DNA from: Pseudarcicella hirudinis
GTDB lineage: Bacteria; Bacteroidota; Bacteroidia; Cytophagales; Spirosomataceae
Reading direction: 5' to 3'
Assembly (NCBI RefSeq): GCF_900115665.1
Contig: NZ_FOXH01000004.1
Span: forward strand, 137,257-201,256
Length of the DNA stretch: 64,000 nt
Under the pieces are notes generated by a model. That model saw only the letters and a list, made by a program, of their open reading frames with translations. It had not been told where the DNA came from and made no database searches. Numbering within the stretch: the first letter of the stretch is position 1; the number at the start of each line of letters is the position of its first letter. Positions 62,195-64,000 of this stretch are shown here, piece after piece. Made by a program: the position numbers and the translations under genes.

Positions 62195-62710
62195 CTAATC
62201 CTCCGCTCTGTGTCCGTATCGGTCCATCTGAACCGCTTCAACATCAAAAATCCTTTTATCGTCAATTTTCAATCTGACTGCCGTCTGAACCGTATGAAAA
62301 CCATGATGTCCTGCTGCACCCGGATTAATAAAAAGCATACCATTTCTGGATAAGTCTCGTTTTACCTGTAAAATATGAGAATGCCCGCAGACAAAAATAT
62401 CCGGAATCTTTTCAGCAAAACAATCCAGGGCATCAGGCTTATATTTAGAAGGTGCTCCGGCAATATGCGTCATACCTACATTCACCCCTTCGCAAAGAAA
62501 ATGATTTATTCTGGGATACATTCTGCGCAAAATTGCGTTATCAATATTACCAAATACTCCCCGGATGGGTTTAAGGGCAGCTAAAGTATCTGACAGTTCA
62601 ACGCTTCCCCAGTCGCCACCATGCCAGATTTCATCACACCAACCGATGTGAGGCATGAGACGGGAATCCAAAAAACTATGAGTATCGGAAATAATTAAGA
62701 TCTTTTTCAT
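62195..62710 (-). CDS. YfcE/MJ0936-type metallophosphoesterase
   Basis: The 171-residue calcineurin-fold phosphoesterase has all five metal-site motifs in order: ISDTH, HGGDW, VFGNIDN, MTHIAG and CGHSH. The family hydrolyses phosphodiesters in a metal-dependent way, and the physiological substrate is uncertain. It lies 31 bp upstream of the GroES-like gene on the same strand, possibly co-transcribed. Confidence 0.9.
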   Translation of the reverse strand: MKKILIISDTHSFLDSRLMPHIGWCDEIWHGGDWGSVELSDTLAALKPIRGVFGNIDNAILRRMYPRINHFLCEGVNVGMTHIAGAPSKYKPDALDCFAEKIPDIFVCGHSHILQVKRDLSRNGMLFINPGAAGHHGFHTVQTAVRLKIDDKRIFDVEAVQMDRYGHRAED

Positions 62711-62807
62711 CGCTTATTAATTTGAGATTGATTATCTTAAATGTATAGATACGCCGGAATTAAGCAGTCTAATTTAAGAAACTTCGCTTAAAACCTGTAA
62801 ATATTGA

Positions 62808-62815
62808 TATTTTTG
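62808..62815 (+). promoter_or_regulatory. TATTTTTG promoter box for the 213-residue unknown protein
   Basis: An exact TAnnTTTG match 56 bp before the start codon; the -33 position has only TTCG. Confidence 0.4.
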
Positions 62816-62871
62816 GCAAATCTCACACATAAATTCAGCAATAAAGTTTCTCAAAACCACGCTTTAAAACC

Positions 62872-63513
62872 ATGACTATTACGCCCTTTGAAACTGCCTT
62901 ATATGAAAAGCTTTATGGCTTTTTCGCAGGAAATGGGTTTGTTTTGCTTCCCGATAAAAAGCAATTCCGCAAAATAACTGATACGGGATTTCAGAACGTC
63001 ATTTTTACGGTTTCTACTTATGAAGAAGAAATATGGCTTGAAGTGAACTTCGGAATAAGGCATGAGCAGATTGAACAAATGGCTCAACAATTCCTGAATA
63101 ATATGAGAGATTTCTGGCCGGATACCAATACACTGGTCATTTCAATAGGAAAATATAATGACGCCAGATATTTCAGATATAAAGTCCATAACGACATTGA
63201 TCTGGAAGACGTTTGTGAAGAAATCAAAGATTTCCTGGAACATCAGGGTTTTCTGTTTATGCAGCAATCCGAAACACTGGCAGCGCTCCATAAAATCCTT
63301 AATGAAAAACCTTCAAAACCCTGTAAATATGTCTATAATCAGGTGCATCGCTATTATAAAGGTGTCATAGCAGCAAGACTCATCAATGCTGATAACTTCC
63401 TTGATCTGGCTGATAGTTACCGATTCTTCCTGACAAAAATCGGAGCTACCGCTGAGGAACAGCATGCCTATGAACGCCTGCTCAGTTATTTACTCTATCA
63501 TTCCATCAATTAA
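62872..63513 (+). CDS. Cytosolic protein of unknown function
   Basis: The 213-residue product has no signal peptide. The first half is alpha/beta (FRKITDTGFQNVIFTVSTY, WLEVNFGIRHEQI) and resembles the general layout of DUF4304-like proteins, but I do not claim membership. The second half is helical with FLDLADSYRFFLTKIG. It has its own promoter box and terminator, and no neighbour suggests a role. Confidence 0.7.
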   Translation: MTITPFETALYEKLYGFFAGNGFVLLPDKKQFRKITDTGFQNVIFTVSTYEEEIWLEVNFGIRHEQIEQMAQQFLNNMRDFWPDTNTLVISIGKYNDARYFRYKVHNDIDLEDVCEEIKDFLEHQGFLFMQQSETLAALHKILNEKPSKPCKYVYNQVHRYYKGVIAARLINADNFLDLADSYRFFLTKIGATAEEQHAYERLLSYLLYHSIN

Positions 63514-63550
63514 AAAAGTCCCGTGAGAGAGAAGCTCTCACGGGACTTTT
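63514..63550. terminator. Bidirectional terminator near the right edge
   Basis: A perfect 16-bp stem AAAAGTCCCGTGAGAG/CTCTCACGGGACTTTT has an AGAAG loop and lies between convergent genes. Confidence 0.92.
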
Positions 63551-63552
63551 AA

Positions 63553-64000
63553 CTATTTCACAGACTCTATGGCCAGTTCTTTCACCCAGTTATCAAATAA
63601 TTCCTGCTCAAAAGCACAAGCTTTATCGGCATGTGTTTTCCAGTCCGGCGAGAAAGCCTCCAATTGAATCAGCATTTCAGCCAAATGTCCTTCTTCTTCA
63701 AGAATAATAGATTTTACAGTAACCTTACTGCCTGTTTCATCCAGAACATCCTGATAAATCGGATACAACTCATCTGCTCTCACTTCTATGGCATAAGTCA
63801 CCAGTAAATAAGCAGCAAATCTCAACTCCGTGCCAGTAAGTCCGAGGGTATTTTTCAGGTAACGGCAAATCTGCAGGTCAAGCCAATGCAAGTACGCATA
63901 ACTGGCAAAGGAAGCGATCAGATAAGGATTTTCATATGTGGGATAATCTGCTAAATCTGCTATTTTCTGAATCTGCTTCTTTAAATAAAATGCATGTCTG
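63553..64000 (-). CDS. Ferritin-like protein, 3' part; continues beyond the window
   Basis: The frame stays open from its stop at 63553 to the window edge without a convincing start, so this is the C-terminal part of a larger protein (at least 149 residues visible). The TTG at 63891 is internal. The helical sequence has Glu-rich positions EVRADELYPIYQDVL and the ligand-like ILEEEGHLAEM (Glu and ExxH), which suggests a ferritin-like diiron helix bundle. The remaining ligands would lie outside the window. The family is not identified. Confidence 0.65.
   Translation of the reverse strand, partial: RHAFYLKKQIQKIADLADYPTYENPYLIASFASYAYLHWLDLQICRYLKNTLGLTGTELRFAAYLLVTYAIEVRADELYPIYQDVLDETGSKVTVKSIILEEEGHLAEMLIQLEAFSPDWKTHADKACAFEQELFDNWVKELAIESVK

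Noticed and set aside
1-64000. CRISPR array, prophage, integrative element or toxin-antitoxin pair
   Set aside because: No regularly spaced direct repeats, integrase, transposase, phage structural gene or recognisable toxin-antitoxin pair was found.

Overview
The window reads as a chromosomal segment of a low-GC member of the Bacteroidota, probably order Cytophagales or a close relative. This is inferred from gene content and signals, not from a marker gene. Evidence includes promoter boxes of the TAnnTTTG type, weak use of Shine-Dalgarno sites, a Porin_10-type outer-membrane protein, a paired parvulin/SurA/MoxR block, menaquinone synthesis (menC), an AddB-like Fe-S nuclease and MiaE. No rRNA, tRNA, CRISPR array, transposase, integrase or phage gene was seen. 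Most of the window is ordinary core chromosome with short intergenic gaps.

Layout. 0-7 kb: a secreted protein built of 14-residue WNG repeats, then a marR regulator and a three-gene RND efflux operon (TolC, adaptor, pump). The same 15-bp palindrome lies in front of both marR and the efflux operon. 7-15 kb: an EamA exporter, a two-domain pectin methylesterase/carbohydrate esterase, a long gene-poor gap, a phospholipase D-type lipoprotein gene broken by an in-frame TAG, glycerate kinase and an SDR. 15-20 kb: small enzymes plus an ECF sigma/YCII/DHFR-like group on the minus strand. 20-28 kb: metabolic and repair genes (rpiB, LOG, nadE-coaX, dinB, arfB, aguA).

28-33 kb: two periplasmic parvulins (one with an embedded OmpA-type domain) followed by a MoxR ATPase. 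33-39.7 kb: thyA, an OsmC protein, a duplicated promoter-bearing repeat, lysA, a stand-alone circularly permuted ATP-grasp protein, and a divergent alkylation-repair pair (AlkA-like/Ogt). 39.7-47 kb: a minus-strand run lpxK, porin, miaE, AddB-like nuclease. 47-54.5 kb: menC, a small acidic protein, hemF, a class A PBP, a TrpF-like protein lacking both catalytic residues, and mnmA. 54.5-64 kb: a Cys-rich ArsR regulator with an Old Yellow Enzyme, a cyclase-family protein with altered metal ligands, DUF952, a small membrane protein, an M16 peptidase, an FAD oxidoreductase, an orphan GroES-like protein, a phosphoesterase, an unknown protein and a ferritin-like gene that runs off the right edge.

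I found no large undescribed multi-gene system. The items most worth a second look are the TrpF-like pseudoenzyme, the parvulin-OmpA fusion, the nonsense-interrupted PLD lipoprotein, the shared marR/efflux operator, and the repeat that carries two copies of an apparent osmC promoter. Several start codons were moved inward from the longest open frame because the upstream extensions start with TTG or GTG, or run through intergenic repeats.
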